From an uncultured Roseibium sp. (GTDB lineage: Bacteria > Pseudomonadota > Alphaproteobacteria > Rhizobiales > Stappiaceae), in contig NZ_CANMNP010000013.1 in the NCBI RefSeq assembly GCF_947499295.1, forward strand, positions 1 to 64,000: DNA of 64,000 bases, written 5' to 3'. Positions within the stretch are counted from its first letter, which is position 1, and each line of letters begins with the position of its first letter. A program made the translations under genes and the position numbers. The notes under the pieces are model-generated. The model did no database searches and was not told the origin of the DNA. It saw only the letters and a program-made list of their open reading frames with translations. Positions 28,615 to 39,422 of the stretch are shown here, in pieces.

Positions 28615-30555
28615 ATGCGCTTTGATCAGCGTCTTCTTGATGAAATTCGTGCCAGGCTGACGCTGTCAGATCTGGTCGGACGACGGGTCACCTGGGACCG
28701 GCGCAAGACCCAGCCCGGCAAGGGCGACTATTGGGCGTGCTGTCCGTTTCATCAGGAAAAGAGCCCCAGCTTCCACGTCGATGACCGGCGTAATCGATAC
28801 AAGTGTTTCGGCTGTGGCGCGTCAGGCGATCACTTCACCTTTGTCTGTGAAACTGAAGGCCTCAGCTTTCCAGAGACGGTCGAGCGGCTTGCTGAACAGG
28901 CAGGTGTTGCCTTGCCTGCTCCTGACCCGCAGGCTGCAAAACGGGAAAAGAGGCGTGCCGGACTTGCAGATGTCTGTGAGATGGCAGTCCAGTTTTTCCA
29001 AGCCGAGTTTGCTGGCGGACGTGGCGAGACTGCACGCAAATACGCTCTTGGACGCGGCTTAAGCCGTGAAACGCTCGCCGAATTCAGGTTCGGTTTTGCT
29101 CCGGACAGCCGGGACGCCCTGAAAGGCTATCTGGCGGCAAGGGACGTTCCGGAAGCGGTCATGGTGGAAGCGGGCCTGGTGATCAAGCCGGAGGACGGCC
29201 GGCCGGGATACGACCGCTTTCGCGGACGACTGATGATACCGATCCAGGATGACCGCGGGCGTGTGGTCGCATTCGGCGGAAGAACGCTTTTACCCGATGG
29301 GCAGCCGAAATACCTGAATTCTCCGGAAACGCCGCTCTTTCACAAGGGTGTCATGCTTTTCAATGCGCACAGGGCGCGTGAACCTGCATTCAAGTCGGGT
29401 GAAGCTGTGGTGGTGGAGGGCTATCTTGATGCAATTGCATTGTCGCAAGCAGGTGTTCGGCACGTGGTTGCTTCCTTGGGTACGGCCTTTACCGAAGATC
29501 AGGTTGTTCGGCTTTGGAAATTCGCCCCGGAACCTGTGATCTGCTTTGACGGGGACGTTGCCGGTGTTTCGGCAGCGCATCGCGCGATCGACAGGATCTT
29601 TCCGGTTCTCAAAAGCGGCTTTTCATTCCAGTTCTGCTTCCTTCCGGACGGCATGGATCCGGATGATCTTGTCAAAAAACGGGGGCTGGAAGGGTTCCAT
29701 GCCGAGGTCGCCCGGGCCCAGTCACTATTCGACGTCGTTTGGGACAGGGAGATTTCGGTCTCGCGACTGGATACTCCGGAGCGCAAGGCAGCTCTTGAGA
29801 AGCGGTTTGACGATCTGATTGGTACGATCAAGGACGAACGTGTTCGTCGGCGCTATCAGCTCGATCTGAAGTTCAAGCTTTCCAATCTGTTTTTCGAACA
29901 GGCCCGGCAAAATCGAGGCAACGGAAAGAAACCCGCTGACATTCCTTCACTCGGCAGGGTACGTGAAAGCGTGGCCGCAAGTGATGATTTTGGCACCGAA
30001 CGCCTGTTGTTGGGACTTTGCATGCGGTTCCCGCACTTGCTGGACCGAAATTTTGAACGGTTTTCCAGACTGCCGTTTGTCAACGAACTTCATGTGCAAC
30101 TGCGCGATATTCTCTGCCGCATTGTCGACGACCTGGAAGAGACACCGATTGCGGACCTGACGAGTGCCTTTGACGAGCCGCTCAAGGACATCATGTATGA
30201 GATGATGTTGGAGACGATTGGACTTCAGCAGCAAAAACGCGCGGAATTTTCAGCACTCAATCATCGTTTCCCCCTATTGAAATCAAATCCACCCGAGGAT
30301 TTTGTCGAAGCGGCCTACCTCCACTTCATCGACGTGTTGGAACTGAATGCATTGGAAGACGAGCTGACAACGGAACTCAAAAGTGCCGATGAAGAACTCG
30401 ATGAACATTCCTGGGCGCGCATCCAGGCGTTGACGCAGGATCTCAGCCGGCGGCGCGAAGAGTGCGCCCGCGAGGAGCAGGATCTTGCTGAACGAGCCAA
30501 AAAAATCAGATTGGCCGGACCGCAAGCACCCGCCGAAACAGTTGCGGCAGGGTAG
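28615..30555 (+). CDS. dnaG: DNA primase
   Basis: The 646-residue protein makes RNA primers for replication. The N-terminal zinc-binding domain has the ligands C43, H46, C64 and C67 (CCPFHQEKS, YKCFGCGAS). A primase core with the Toprim fold follows: VVVEGYLDAIALSQ with the acidic metal residue, and ICFDGDVAG. The C-terminal portion (about 430-620) is helical and likely contacts DnaB. The gene is followed after 531 bases by rpoD, a common order in alphaproteobacteria. Confidence 0.97.
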   Translation: MRFDQRLLDEIRARLTLSDLVGRRVTWDRRKTQPGKGDYWACCPFHQEKSPSFHVDDRRNRYKCFGCGASGDHFTFVCETEGLSFPETVERLAEQAGVALPAPDPQAAKREKRRAGLADVCEMAVQFFQAEFAGGRGETARKYALGRGLSRETLAEFRFGFAPDSRDALKGYLAARDVPEAVMVEAGLVIKPEDGRPGYDRFRGRLMIPIQDDRGRVVAFGGRTLLPDGQPKYLNSPETPLFHKGVMLFNAHRAREPAFKSGEAVVVEGYLDAIALSQAGVRHVVASLGTAFTEDQVVRLWKFAPEPVICFDGDVAGVSAAHRAIDRIFPVLKSGFSFQFCFLPDGMDPDDLVKKRGLEGFHAEVARAQSLFDVVWDREISVSRLDTPERKAALEKRFDDLIGTIKDERVRRRYQLDLKFKLSNLFFEQARQNRGNGKKPADIPSLGRVRESVAASDDFGTERLLLGLCMRFPHLLDRNFERFSRLPFVNELHVQLRDILCRIVDDLEETPIADLTSAFDEPLKDIMYEMMLETIGLQQQKRAEFSALNHRFPLLKSNPPEDFVEAAYLHFIDVLELNALEDELTTELKSADEELDEHSWARIQALTQDLSRRREECAREEQDLAERAKKIRLAGPQAPAETVAAG

Positions 30556-31086
30556 GTTTGTTCGGCGCTGTCGAAAGGTTCTTGAGTGATTGCCGATAAG
30601 TGTCGGCGCAGAGGTTGAGCCTGCTTTCTTAAATGGCAACTGCCGTGCAGGCTTGAAAGATGCCCGAAAAGCCTCTTGTTGCCCCGCAAAAGGCTAAAAA
30701 ATGCATTTTCCCATTGACCTGTGACGAATCACACTTGCGAATCGTGAGCGTCGAGCTAAATAGGAGTTTTGCAGCCATTGCGCGCCGCAGCCAGCAAGCC
30801 AGCTCGCGGCAATAGTCTGAAGAAACGCTGCAACCCGTTTGAACACCACACCCGCGCTCGATCTTCGAGTGTGAGACAAAAAGGTCGTGCGCTTAGTCGA
30901 TGCTGATTTTTCACAATGTCGAAAAGTGTACGGTTAATTGGGACTTAAGGGACACGGCTTACAAACAACCCACACTGATTCTTTGGATCGCCGCCGCAAA
31001 TAAAAGCAGGCGCGCCGAAACCGGATTGGGTTGAAGCTAAACAAAGGGCGCTGCGTGGCCGCATCGGCCACGAACTGGAGCACGAT
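30556..31086 (+). other. dnaG-rpoD intergenic region, no gene seen
   Basis: The region must contain the rpoD promoter and leader. No plausible ORF with a ribosome site and no recognisable RNA motif was found. I do not see a clear dnaG terminator. Confidence 0.55.
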
Positions 31087-33081
31087 ATGGTAGCCAAAGC
31101 GACACAGGCAGACGAAAATCAGGAGCAGAGCGCGGACGGCACGGATGGCCCGTTGCTGGACCTGTCGGATGCCGCCGTCAAGAAGATGATCAAAGCCGCC
31201 AAGAAACGCGGCTATGTCACTTACGATGAGCTGAACGAAGTCCTGCCTTCAGAGCAGGTGTCCTCCGAGAAGATCGAAGACACCATGTCCATGCTTTCCG
31301 ACATGGGCATCAACGTGATCGATTCCGAAGAAGCTGACGACGGCCCGGACGAAGTCGATGGCGGTGAGTTGGTGACGGCCACTACAACGGCTGTAACCAA
31401 GACAACCACGACCAAGGAACCGGCCGACCGTACCGATGACCCTGTACGCATGTATTTGCGTGAAATGGGGTCGGTGGAACTGCTTTCCCGCGAAGGTGAA
31501 ATCGCCATCGCAAAGCGCATCGAGGCCGGCCGCGAGGCCATGATCGCAGGCTTGTGTGAAAGCCCGCTGACGTTCCAGGCCATCATCATCTGGCGCGACG
31601 AGCTGAATGAAGCCCAGGTTTTGCTGCGCGATATTATCGATCTTGAAGCAACCTATGCAGGCCCTGACGCCAAAGCCGGTCCGGCTGTTGCAAACGACGA
31701 TGTTGCGCCCGGCGAAAAGCCGGCTGAAACCGCTGGCGGCGTTTCGGAAGAGACCGAGGGTGAAGAGGGTGAAGGCGACAACGACGAGGACGATGACGAC
31801 GAGTTTGAATCCAACGTCTCGCTTTCGGCCATGGAAGCAGAGCTGAAGCCAGGCGTTCTGGAAACTTTCGACAACATCGCGGACAACTACAAGAAGCTGC
31901 GCCGTCTTCAGGACCAACTGGTTGAAAACAAGCTGGCCAACAAGACATTGTCGCCCAGCCAGGAACGTCGCTACAAGAAGCTGAAAGAAGACATCATCGT
32001 CGATGTGAAGAGCCTGTCGCTCAACCAGAACCGTATCGACGCGCTGGTTGCTCAGCTCTATGACATCAACAAGCGTTTGATGGGCTATGAAGGCCGGCTT
32101 CTGCGTCTTGCGGACAGCTACAACGTTGATCGTACCGATTTCCTGAAACAGTATCAGGGTGCCGAACTCGATCCGAACTGGCTGCGCAAGGTGGCAAATC
32201 TTTCCACGCGGGGCTGGAAGAACTTCATCGCCAAAGAAAAAGAAACCGTTCGCGAGCTGCGTCAGGAAATCCAGACGCTGGCAACCGAAACAGGCCTTGA
32301 GATCACCGAATTCCGCCGGATCGTTGCAATGGTTCAGAAAGGCGAGCGTGAAGCCCGTATCGCCAAGAAGGAAATGGTCGAAGCCAACCTGCGCCTCGTG
32401 ATCTCCATTGCAAAGAAATACACAAACCGCGGCCTTCAGTTCCTGGACCTCATCCAGGAAGGCAACATCGGTCTCATGAAGGCGGTCGACAAGTTCGAAT
32501 ACCGGCGCGGATACAAGTTCTCCACCTATGCAACGTGGTGGATCCGTCAGGCGATAACCCGGTCGATTGCGGACCAGGCGCGGACGATCCGAATTCCGGT
32601 GCACATGATCGAGACGATCAACAAGATCGTGAGAACATCTCGCCAGATGCTGCATGAGATCGGACGCGAGCCAACACCTGAAGAGCTGGCCGAAAAGCTG
32701 CAGATGCCGCTGGAAAAGGTTCGCAAGGTCCTCAAGATCGCCAAGGAACCGATCTCGCTTGAAACGCCGATTGGGGATGAAGAGGATTCTCACCTGGGCG
32801 ATTTCATCGAAGACAAGAACGCCGTTCTGCCGATCGATGCAGCCATCCAGTCGAACCTGCGTGAAACCACCACACGTGTTCTGGCTTCACTCACACCGCG
32901 TGAAGAGCGCGTCCTCAGAATGCGCTTCGGCATCGGCATGAACACCGACCATACGCTTGAAGAAGTTGGTCAGCAGTTCTCCGTAACGCGTGAACGTATT
33001 CGCCAGATCGAAGCAAAGGCTCTGCGCAAGCTGAAGCACCCCAGCCGGTCTCGCAAGCTGCGCTCGTTCCTCGACAGCTAA
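31087..33081 (+). CDS. rpoD: RNA polymerase primary sigma factor (sigma-70)
   Basis: The 664-residue protein contains region 1.1 near the N-terminus ([20 protein letters not shown]). Region 1.2 is [23 protein letters not shown] non-conserved acidic insert lies around residues 200-240 ([20 protein letters not shown]). Region 2 is [20 protein letters not shown] with [16 protein letters not shown]. Region 4 is [20 protein letters not shown]. It is the housekeeping sigma factor. A strong terminator follows the stop codon. Confidence 0.98.
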   Translation: MVAKATQADENQEQSADGTDGPLLDLSDAAVKKMIKAAKKRGYVTYDELNEVLPSEQVSSEKIEDTMSMLSDMGINVIDSEEADDGPDEVDGGELVTATTTAVTKTTTTKEPADRTDDPVRMYLREMGSVELLSREGEIAIAKRIEAGREAMIAGLCESPLTFQAIIIWRDELNEAQVLLRDIIDLEATYAGPDAKAGPAVANDDVAPGEKPAETAGGVSEETEGEEGEGDNDEDDDDEFESNVSLSAMEAELKPGVLETFDNIADNYKKLRRLQDQLVENKLANKTLSPSQERRYKKLKEDIIVDVKSLSLNQNRIDALVAQLYDINKRLMGYEGRLLRLADSYNVDRTDFLKQYQGAELDPNWLRKVANLSTRGWKNFIAKEKETVRELRQEIQTLATETGLEITEFRRIVAMVQKGEREARIAKKEMVEANLRLVISIAKKYTNRGLQFLDLIQEGNIGLMKAVDKFEYRRGYKFSTYATWWIRQAITRSIADQARTIRIPVHMIETINKIVRTSRQMLHEIGREPTPEELAEKLQMPLEKVRKVLKIAKEPISLETPIGDEEDSHLGDFIEDKNAVLPIDAAIQSNLRETTTRVLASLTPREERVLRMRFGIGMNTDHTLEEVGQQFSVTRERIRQIEAKALRKLKHPSRSRKLRSFLDS

Positions 33082-33106
33082 GGCTGCAGACAAAACACTA
33101 TTGCGG

Positions 33107-33136
33107 AAACCCGGCAGCGATGCCGGGTTTTTGTTT
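33107..33136 (+). terminator. Intrinsic terminator after rpoD
   Basis: AAACCCGGC and GCCGGGTTT form a 9-bp stem around AGCGAT, followed by TTGTTTG. Confidence 0.88.
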
Positions 33137-33226
33137 GCTCAATGGCATGGTGTGACAGAACATCGACACCATTTTCAGAAAATGTGAAACTGGATTGACG
33201 GCGGGTTTTCGCTCAGGAGCGCTTTT

Positions 33227-34384
<1,158 letters not shown>

Positions 34385-34399
34385 GAGGCAGTGATTGCC

Positions 34400-35113
34400 T
34401 CAGCCAAGGTCATAGACCCGGACTGTACCAAGTGGTCCAGTCATGAGGTACTTCTGGGACTCTATGGGAAATGGGTCGAAGTACGGGTGCGACCCGTTGT
34501 CAGTCTCCGCCACACGAGCGAGTTCGCTCGTTCCTTGTGCTTCCATAAAGTAGCCGATACGAAAATAGGCGTTCATGTCGAGAACACCTTGTGCAGGCGG
34601 GAAGTCATCCCGGTCGATATAGGGGGTCCAAGGGTAGACAGGCTGTGGCTGCAAGACGGTTTTTTCAATTGTGCGACCTGGCCTGACAGGTGTGACAAAG
34701 GGAATGTTGAACCCTTCAAGCAGCATGCCCTCCGGCACGTCGACAATCTGGCGGCTGAACACAAGTTGTCCCTGCTCGATTGATGCGTAACAAGCCTCTA
34801 CCAGTGGAAAGACAGAACCATTGAACTCGTCATGAAGGACATCGAAAAGATAGGCGGTTCGATCGCTCAGATTTCTTACCTGATAGCTGAGACGGAGCGT
34901 CGGACCGTCCTGCTGGATTTGAACCGCCAAGGATATGTCATTGTTTTGATTGCTGGACGATGACATTGCGGATGCCTTTTTCTGGAAACTGAAATTGAAG
35001 CCTGAGGACAACAGCCCGAGCAGCAGGAAGCGTCGATCAATAGAATAGCCGTTCGGGTTGTTTGGGGTCCCATTCCTCACGGAGTTTGTTTTCACTGTAG
35101 GGTTCGTTGTCAT
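34400..35113 (-). CDS. Putative exported protein paired with the PAAR effector (possible immunity protein)
   Basis: No family is recognised. From the ATG at 35111-35113 the product has 237 residues. It then shows IDRRFLLLGLLSSGFNFSF followed by QKKASA, which reads like a Tat-type signal ending near residue 49. The mature domain begins MSSSSNQNN and contains DGPTLRLSYQVRNLSDRTAY, a beta-rich pattern. The start is uncertain: the reading frame overlaps the PAAR effector gene by 77 bases and no ribosome site is clear. ATG 34966 would remove the signal. Gene order directly after a secreted-effector candidate suggests immunity, by inference only. Confidence 0.5.
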   Translation of the reverse strand: MTTNPTVKTNSVRNGTPNNPNGYSIDRRFLLLGLLSSGFNFSFQKKASAMSSSSNQNNDISLAVQIQQDGPTLRLSYQVRNLSDRTAYLFDVLHDEFNGSVFPLVEACYASIEQGQLVFSRQIVDVPEGMLLEGFNIPFVTPVRPGRTIEKTVLQPQPVYPWTPYIDRDDFPPAQGVLDMNAYFRIGYFMEAQGTSELARVAETDNGSHPYFDPFPIESQKYLMTGPLGTVRVYDLG

Positions 35114-35936
35114 GTGGCGGTATTCCAACGGTCCTGGCTTCTTCCTTGATGACCTTGGCATTTTTGGTCGGATCTGCAGGATCTGGTTTGCTGTCATTGT
35201 CCACTTTCGAGAAATCGAGCTCACCATCGGCGGCATGTTGAGCGTGGATCAACTCATGGCCAAGGCCGATTTCGGGTGGACGTGTCTGCCACGGCTGTGC
35301 GGTTCCATAACTCGTCCGATTGGGATTGTAGTGCACAGTCGTATCGCATCCTGACCCTGGATTGCCGCTGGAATCCAGTTTGCCGTCATTTGTAAAACCA
35401 GTGACCTTATTCCCGCCAGTTGTCTCTTTTATCGTTATCGTTTTGCCTGAATTGTGCAGATCGGTCAAAAGCTTGGCACCGGATGGTGTCTGCGCGAGTT
35501 TGGCCAGTGCCTGAACTGTTTGCTCTCGGAACTTTTCGGTTCCCTCAATTTCGATTGACGGCCCAACTTTGGTGGTGCCGACCGGGCCCGGGCCAGCTGC
35601 TCCGCCACCACCAGCTCCGCCGCCGCCTCCTGCGCCCGCAGTTCCGATCAGAACAGTGGGATATCCGGTAACGATCGAACCCGCTTTCAGGGTCAGGTCG
35701 GTCATACGCGCCGCAGGTAGGCCCTCAACCAGAACCGTCCAGGCTCCTGTTACGATGGGATCGCCGCCGATGGGCGGGGGCGGGCCAACGCATATGCAAA
35801 GATCAGTGACGCGCGCCTGGGGCATCATGCCGGTAAGCACGGTCCAGGCGCACTTCCAGACAATCGGCAACGGCACACCAAAGCACATCGGACAAATATG
35901 CTGGTCAATAAGGAGCCGGGCGGCGGGAAATTTCAT
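35037..35936 (-). CDS. PAAR-domain M91 zinc metallopeptidase, probable type VI secretion effector
   Basis: The 299-residue protein combines a PAAR domain and a toxin domain. The N-terminal PAAR domain (about 1-95) has repeated GDPI/GYPTVLIG-type turns and several Cys/His residues (HICPMCFG, DLCICV). Such domains cap the VgrG spike. A glycine-rich hinge (GAGGGGGAGGGG) follows. From about 125 is an M91-like peptidase domain related to NleD-type effectors. Its zinc site is H227-E228-x-x-H231 (LGHELIHAQH), and the probable third ligand is E265 or E266 in KEEARTVGI. No other type VI genes are in the window, so this looks like an orphan effector. The target protein is unknown. Confidence 0.85.
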   Translation of the reverse strand: MKFPAARLLIDQHICPMCFGVPLPIVWKCAWTVLTGMMPQARVTDLCICVGPPPPIGGDPIVTGAWTVLVEGLPAARMTDLTLKAGSIVTGYPTVLIGTAGAGGGGGAGGGGAAGPGPVGTTKVGPSIEIEGTEKFREQTVQALAKLAQTPSGAKLLTDLHNSGKTITIKETTGGNKVTGFTNDGKLDSSGNPGSGCDTTVHYNPNRTSYGTAQPWQTRPPEIGLGHELIHAQHAADGELDFSKVDNDSKPDPADPTKNAKVIKEEARTVGIPPHDNEPYSENKLREEWDPKQPERLFY

Positions 35937-36099
35937 GTAACTACCGTTTTTCGAGCAATAATGATGAAATTTTCCGCCTTGAGCCCTTTTTAGTCAATGC
36001 CTCTACGTCACACTTTTCATCTTTCAGCACCTTCAGGTTTTGCGTTTTCGGAAAAAGGGTCAGAGCATCTTGCATTGTCTGCATGATCGAGAATTGCGC

Positions 36100-37569
36100 T
36101 CAATCAGCTTTAACTTCTCCGCTTTCCGCGTGGATCAGACGCCGCCGCAAAACCAGCATTGCACTTGCCGGCACCAACATTAAGAACGCGTTTGTGTAAA
36201 AAACCGAGGGACCGGACTGAGCGATGACGGCCTTGGTCAGCAAGCTTTCGGCACCTGGCGTGATCAGTCCAGTCTGTATTGCTATCAGGCCGGTAAGGCC
36301 ACCACCGATCGCAATGCCGGCAGAGGAGATGGTTGGCAGAATGCTGGACACAAGGTTCTGCTCCTGTCCCTTTGCCGTATACATCAGCGAGCGCATCAGG
36401 ATCTGACTGGACAGCCCGTGCCCGGCACCCGCAACAATAGCGGCCAGGGCAAAAAGAGTGAGCGAACGCGTTTCCAGAGAATAAGCTGTCATCGCCAGCC
36501 CAATGGCGATCAGTACGGGGCCTGTGACCAGATAGGTCATCTCCCGTTTCCGAGATGGTGCGCGTGCAGACACCCAGGAAAAGACTGTCCACGAAAAGGC
36601 AAGACCGGCAGCAACATAACTCGCTTCGGTCACGCTCATGTCCCAATAGACCTGTCCGAAGGTGGTGACAAAAATGGCGCGCACTGCGGCAACCACGGAT
36701 GTAAGAAAGACGATCCAGGTGCCCAGCCCGATCAGTGTTTCGAGCCGGAAGGCTTCTTTCGGAAAGAGGCTGCGGACGCTGTTTGCATCGATTTTCAACA
36801 ATATGGTGGCTGCTATTAGACCGGCCAGAATGGTCAGGGTTAACCGGACCGGCGTATGTGCTTCGCCGATTACGGTCAGGAAATAGATGCTTGCGACCAG
36901 GAGAAGGAGGCGCAGGACAAATCGGTTGCTTCCTGTCGACTGTGTGGGATTGTGGCCAGAGCGTGCCGCAGCAGACGCTGCGGGCAGCGCCGTGTTCATC
37001 AGGACAAAGAGCAACAGGACCAGCGGGATATTCACCAGAAATGCAGCCCGCCAGGACCAGAGCTCTGACAAAAGACCGGCAGAAACGGGGCCAATCCCAG
37101 CCGCCAGGGCCCAAACGCCTGATAACAAAGCGAAAACACGTGGTGCGGCATGGTTTGGAAACAGATCAGGGATAAGCCCATAGCAAAGGGCGATGATCAT
37201 GCCTTCTCCGAAACCCTGAAACGCGCGCCCGGCAATAAGGCCTTCCAGGGAACCGCTGAGACCTGCCAACGTGGAGCCGAATGCAAGCAGGCTGGTCGCC
37301 AGAAGAAAGGGAAGCCGCGCGCCGAAACGCACTTTGACCGCGCCAGTCAGGCAGCCTGCCAGAATTGCCATCATTTCAAAGGAACTGAAAACCCAGAAAG
37401 CCCGGTCTTGCCCACCGAGATCGCGAATAATGTCCGGGAGAACCGCTGTTGTAACAAAGCCGTTGATGGCATGAGACCCAACCCCGAGCATCAAAGCCAG
37501 TGTTCCTGCAGCGCGGTCGCGGGAAAACAAATGCGGGGGGCAATCCTGTACAGGCGAGCTGACGGCCAT
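36100..37569 (-). CDS. MFS drug:proton antiporter-like transporter (DHA2 type)
   Basis: The 489-residue protein has about 14 hydrophobic helices. The first half carries MFS signatures GAVKVRFGARLPFLLATSLL (loop 2-3) and LIAGRAFQGFGEGMIIALCY. A motif C-like segment AAGIGPVSAGLLSELWSWRA is typical of exporters. GAGG lies seven bases before the ATG. Families of this shape expel drugs or metabolites with proton exchange. No regulator is adjacent. A poor-quality AT-rich inverted repeat lies upstream at about 37618-37644. The substrate cannot be predicted. Confidence 0.88.
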   Translation of the reverse strand: MAVSSPVQDCPPHLFSRDRAAGTLALMLGVGSHAINGFVTTAVLPDIIRDLGGQDRAFWVFSSFEMMAILAGCLTGAVKVRFGARLPFLLATSLLAFGSTLAGLSGSLEGLIAGRAFQGFGEGMIIALCYGLIPDLFPNHAAPRVFALLSGVWALAAGIGPVSAGLLSELWSWRAAFLVNIPLVLLLFVLMNTALPAASAAARSGHNPTQSTGSNRFVLRLLLLVASIYFLTVIGEAHTPVRLTLTILAGLIAATILLKIDANSVRSLFPKEAFRLETLIGLGTWIVFLTSVVAAVRAIFVTTFGQVYWDMSVTEASYVAAGLAFSWTVFSWVSARAPSRKREMTYLVTGPVLIAIGLAMTAYSLETRSLTLFALAAIVAGAGHGLSSQILMRSLMYTAKGQEQNLVSSILPTISSAGIAIGGGLTGLIAIQTGLITPGAESLLTKAVIAQSGPSVFYTNAFLMLVPASAMLVLRRRLIHAESGEVKAD

Positions 37570-37768
37570 TGGAACCTCAATAAAAAAACATTTCCCTTTC
37601 TATATGGGATGGAAATCAATAAAAAAAGAAAAAACTTTTTTATTATGTGATTGAGCTTGACCCCTCTGTGAAATGGCAATCAGTTTGAGACTGGGAGACC
37701 GTTATGAAAGAGGCGAGTTCAGCGCTCAAACTTGTGAGGAACTCACTTTGAAACAACCGCGCGAGAAA

Positions 37769-37794
37769 AACGGCGCGGGTTTCCCCGCGCCGTT
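37769..37794 (-). terminator. Intrinsic terminator after slipin gene
   Basis: AACGGCGCGGG pairs with CCCGCGCCGTT around TTTC. The A run at 37766-37770 supplies the T tract on the minus strand. The slipin stop is 12 bases away. Confidence 0.88.
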
Positions 37795-37805
37795 CATTGT
37801 CGTCA

Positions 37806-38960
37806 TCAAGCCGTGGTGTCGTCACGCAGCTTGACGAGATCGTTCATCAGGCCTTCCGTCCCGTTGTGAACCGTCAAACGATCCACTTTTCCGGCAATCG
37901 CCTCGAGAGCTTCCAGCTCTTTCAGGCGCAACATGACCGGATTTTCGGCCATGACCTTCGCGGTGTTCAGAAGCGAACGTGTTGCGTTCGTTTCCTCCCT
38001 ACGGCGGATGACATTGGCTTCAGCTTCTTTTTCAGCCGTCACCACCTTGTTGAGGATCTCACGCATTTCGCCTGGCAGGATGACATCCTTCAGAACAATA
38101 TCGGAAACCTCGATACCGATCTTTGCCATGTCAGTCTTGATCTGCGCCTCGGCTTCTTCGTTCACCTCTCCCTTGCGTTCAAGGATCTGGTCAAGCTTCA
38201 ACGCACCAAGCTGCTTACGAAACACCAGCTGAAGCGCCCTATAGAGCGTATCCGAGAAGTCCTTCACGTCCTGCGTGGCTTTCACCGGGTCGACCACACG
38301 GTACTCCGCAGACAGGTTGATCCGGATCGTGACACGATCAAGTGTCAAGACTTCCTGACCGGTGACATCGAGGCTCTGACGCTTCAGGTCGATCAGCTTC
38401 TGCGTCACTTTTCGACCAGTGCTCCAGTAGGCATGCAAGCCTGACTGCAGAACTTTGGTGAGAACCCCATCGACGAACAAAAGCGCTACGCTACCGTCGG
38501 TCACCGGGATCACGACGTGATGCTGGGCCTTTTGGGCTTCGCTCAGACGACGCTGCAACTCTGCAGGCAACTCAGGTTCTGCAACCGTGTCGACTACCTG
38601 CCAGGTCCAGGGACCGGCTTCGTTCCAGAGAACCAGCTTATCATTCGGACCGACCACGGTATGAATGAGCTTGTCGCGCTCGACAATCGCGATTTCACCA
38701 GGTCCGGTTCGAACAACGGTCAGCAGCTTTTCGACAACTTCAGGAAATTTATCGAAAAGTGCCTTCTCGTAGACGGAACGAAACTGAGGTATCGCCAGAT
38801 TGTGTCGCTCGATCACGAGTGATCCACGGCCGCTTTTCAGGCTGTGGTCCCCTGGTCCGAGGATACCCTTGAGTTTACCCTGCAGAAGGTGAAGAGCACG
38901 TTCGTTTTCAGAAATCAGTACGCGGGTACGTCCGCGGATCTTGTTGAGAAAGTTCATCAT
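37806..38960 (-). CDS. Slipin (SPFH/band-7) protein
   Basis: The 384-residue protein has an SPFH/band-7 domain from about residue 165 to 300: VALLFVDGVLTKVLQSGLHA, VLTLDRVTIRINLSAEYRVV, and DIVLKDVILPGEMREILNKV. A coiled-coil tail follows (VTAEKEAEANVIRRREETNA). The N-terminal 150 residues (ENERALHLLQGKLKGILGPG) are an extension typical of the soluble slipins associated with RNA-repair loci rather than of membrane stomatins. No N-terminal membrane hairpin is seen. GGAAGGA precedes two adjacent ATG codons. Two tRNA-like sequences lie upstream on the same strand. Oligomeric scaffold function is inferred. Confidence 0.9.
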   Translation of the reverse strand: MMNFLNKIRGRTRVLISENERALHLLQGKLKGILGPGDHSLKSGRGSLVIERHNLAIPQFRSVYEKALFDKFPEVVEKLLTVVRTGPGEIAIVERDKLIHTVVGPNDKLVLWNEAGPWTWQVVDTVAEPELPAELQRRLSEAQKAQHHVVIPVTDGSVALLFVDGVLTKVLQSGLHAYWSTGRKVTQKLIDLKRQSLDVTGQEVLTLDRVTIRINLSAEYRVVDPVKATQDVKDFSDTLYRALQLVFRKQLGALKLDQILERKGEVNEEAEAQIKTDMAKIGIEVSDIVLKDVILPGEMREILNKVVTAEKEAEANVIRRREETNATRSLLNTAKVMAENPVMLRLKELEALEAIAGKVDRLTVHNGTEGLMNDLVKLRDDTTA

Positions 38961-39356
38961 TTCGATATTCCTTCCGTGGCACTAAGGCACGTGGTTGTCC
39001 TTTCTTCGGGTTGAAGTTGGTTAGAGTTGGTTGAAATCCGGCAGACTGACTGGCAGCCTCCCGAGGCGAAAATCTGAGACCTGAAGAAAGCGCGGGCGCT
39101 TTCGGCGGGGCGCGGAACAGCGGATCTTGCGGCAACAGCACAGGGTACGCCCGTTCGAAAACCAGTGTTCCCGGCAAGGCTGCGGCGCGATCATGAAACG
39201 CGACCGGACGAAGGCCCCCGGCATCTGCACTTTGCACACTTAGGCCAAAGGCCAGGCGCACAAACCGCGTCCGCAAGCTTTCTTCAGGTCCCGCAATGTA
39301 AACAGCTTGACGAGCTGCTGGCTTGGAAAGCCAGTCCGGTTTTCAAGACCGGGTTT
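38961..39356 (-). other. Region between slipin and tRNA-like pair
   Basis: No accepted gene. A 122-codon frame (39276 to 38908) overlaps the slipin start and begins at TTG; it lacks a recognisable family. Just downstream of the tRNA-like pair is a stem CTGGCTT/AAGCCAG (39315-39332), which may help end or protect the RNA. If the pair and slipin share a transcript, this is its leader. Confidence 0.45.
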
Positions 39357-39422
39357 TGGAGCGGGAGTTGAACCCGCGACATTCGGAGTCTGGATCCGAT
39401 GCTCTACCAACTGAGCTATCCA
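39357..39422 (-). ncRNA. Truncated tRNA-like RNA, 4-bp acceptor stem
   Basis: On the minus strand the 66 bases fold as a tRNA with intact D, anticodon and T arms. The D arm is GCTC/GAGC with loop AGTTGGTA. The anticodon stem is TCGGA/TCCGA and the T stem is GCGGG/CCCGC with loop TTCAACT. Only four acceptor pairs, TGGA/TCCA, can form in place of seven. The anticodon loop TCCAGAC has C at position 33 instead of the universal U. It starts at the base after the CCA end of the neighbouring tRNA-like RNA. It is unlikely to decode. I call it tRNA-derived, function unknown. Confidence 0.75.

Noticed and set aside
31249-32793. 514-codon open frame on the minus strand
   Set aside because: It lies entirely antisense to rpoD; such frames arise from GC-rich codon use and it has no protein-like features or ribosome site.
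37618-37644. AT-only inverted repeat (AATAAAAAAG / CTTTTTTATT) upstream of the MFS gene
   Set aside because: Simple A and T runs pair by chance; one bulge, no second copy and no regulator nearby.
38908-39276. 122-codon frame starting at TTG between the tRNA-like pair and slipin
   Set aside because: It overlaps the slipin start by 53 bases, has no family resemblance and no clear ribosome site.
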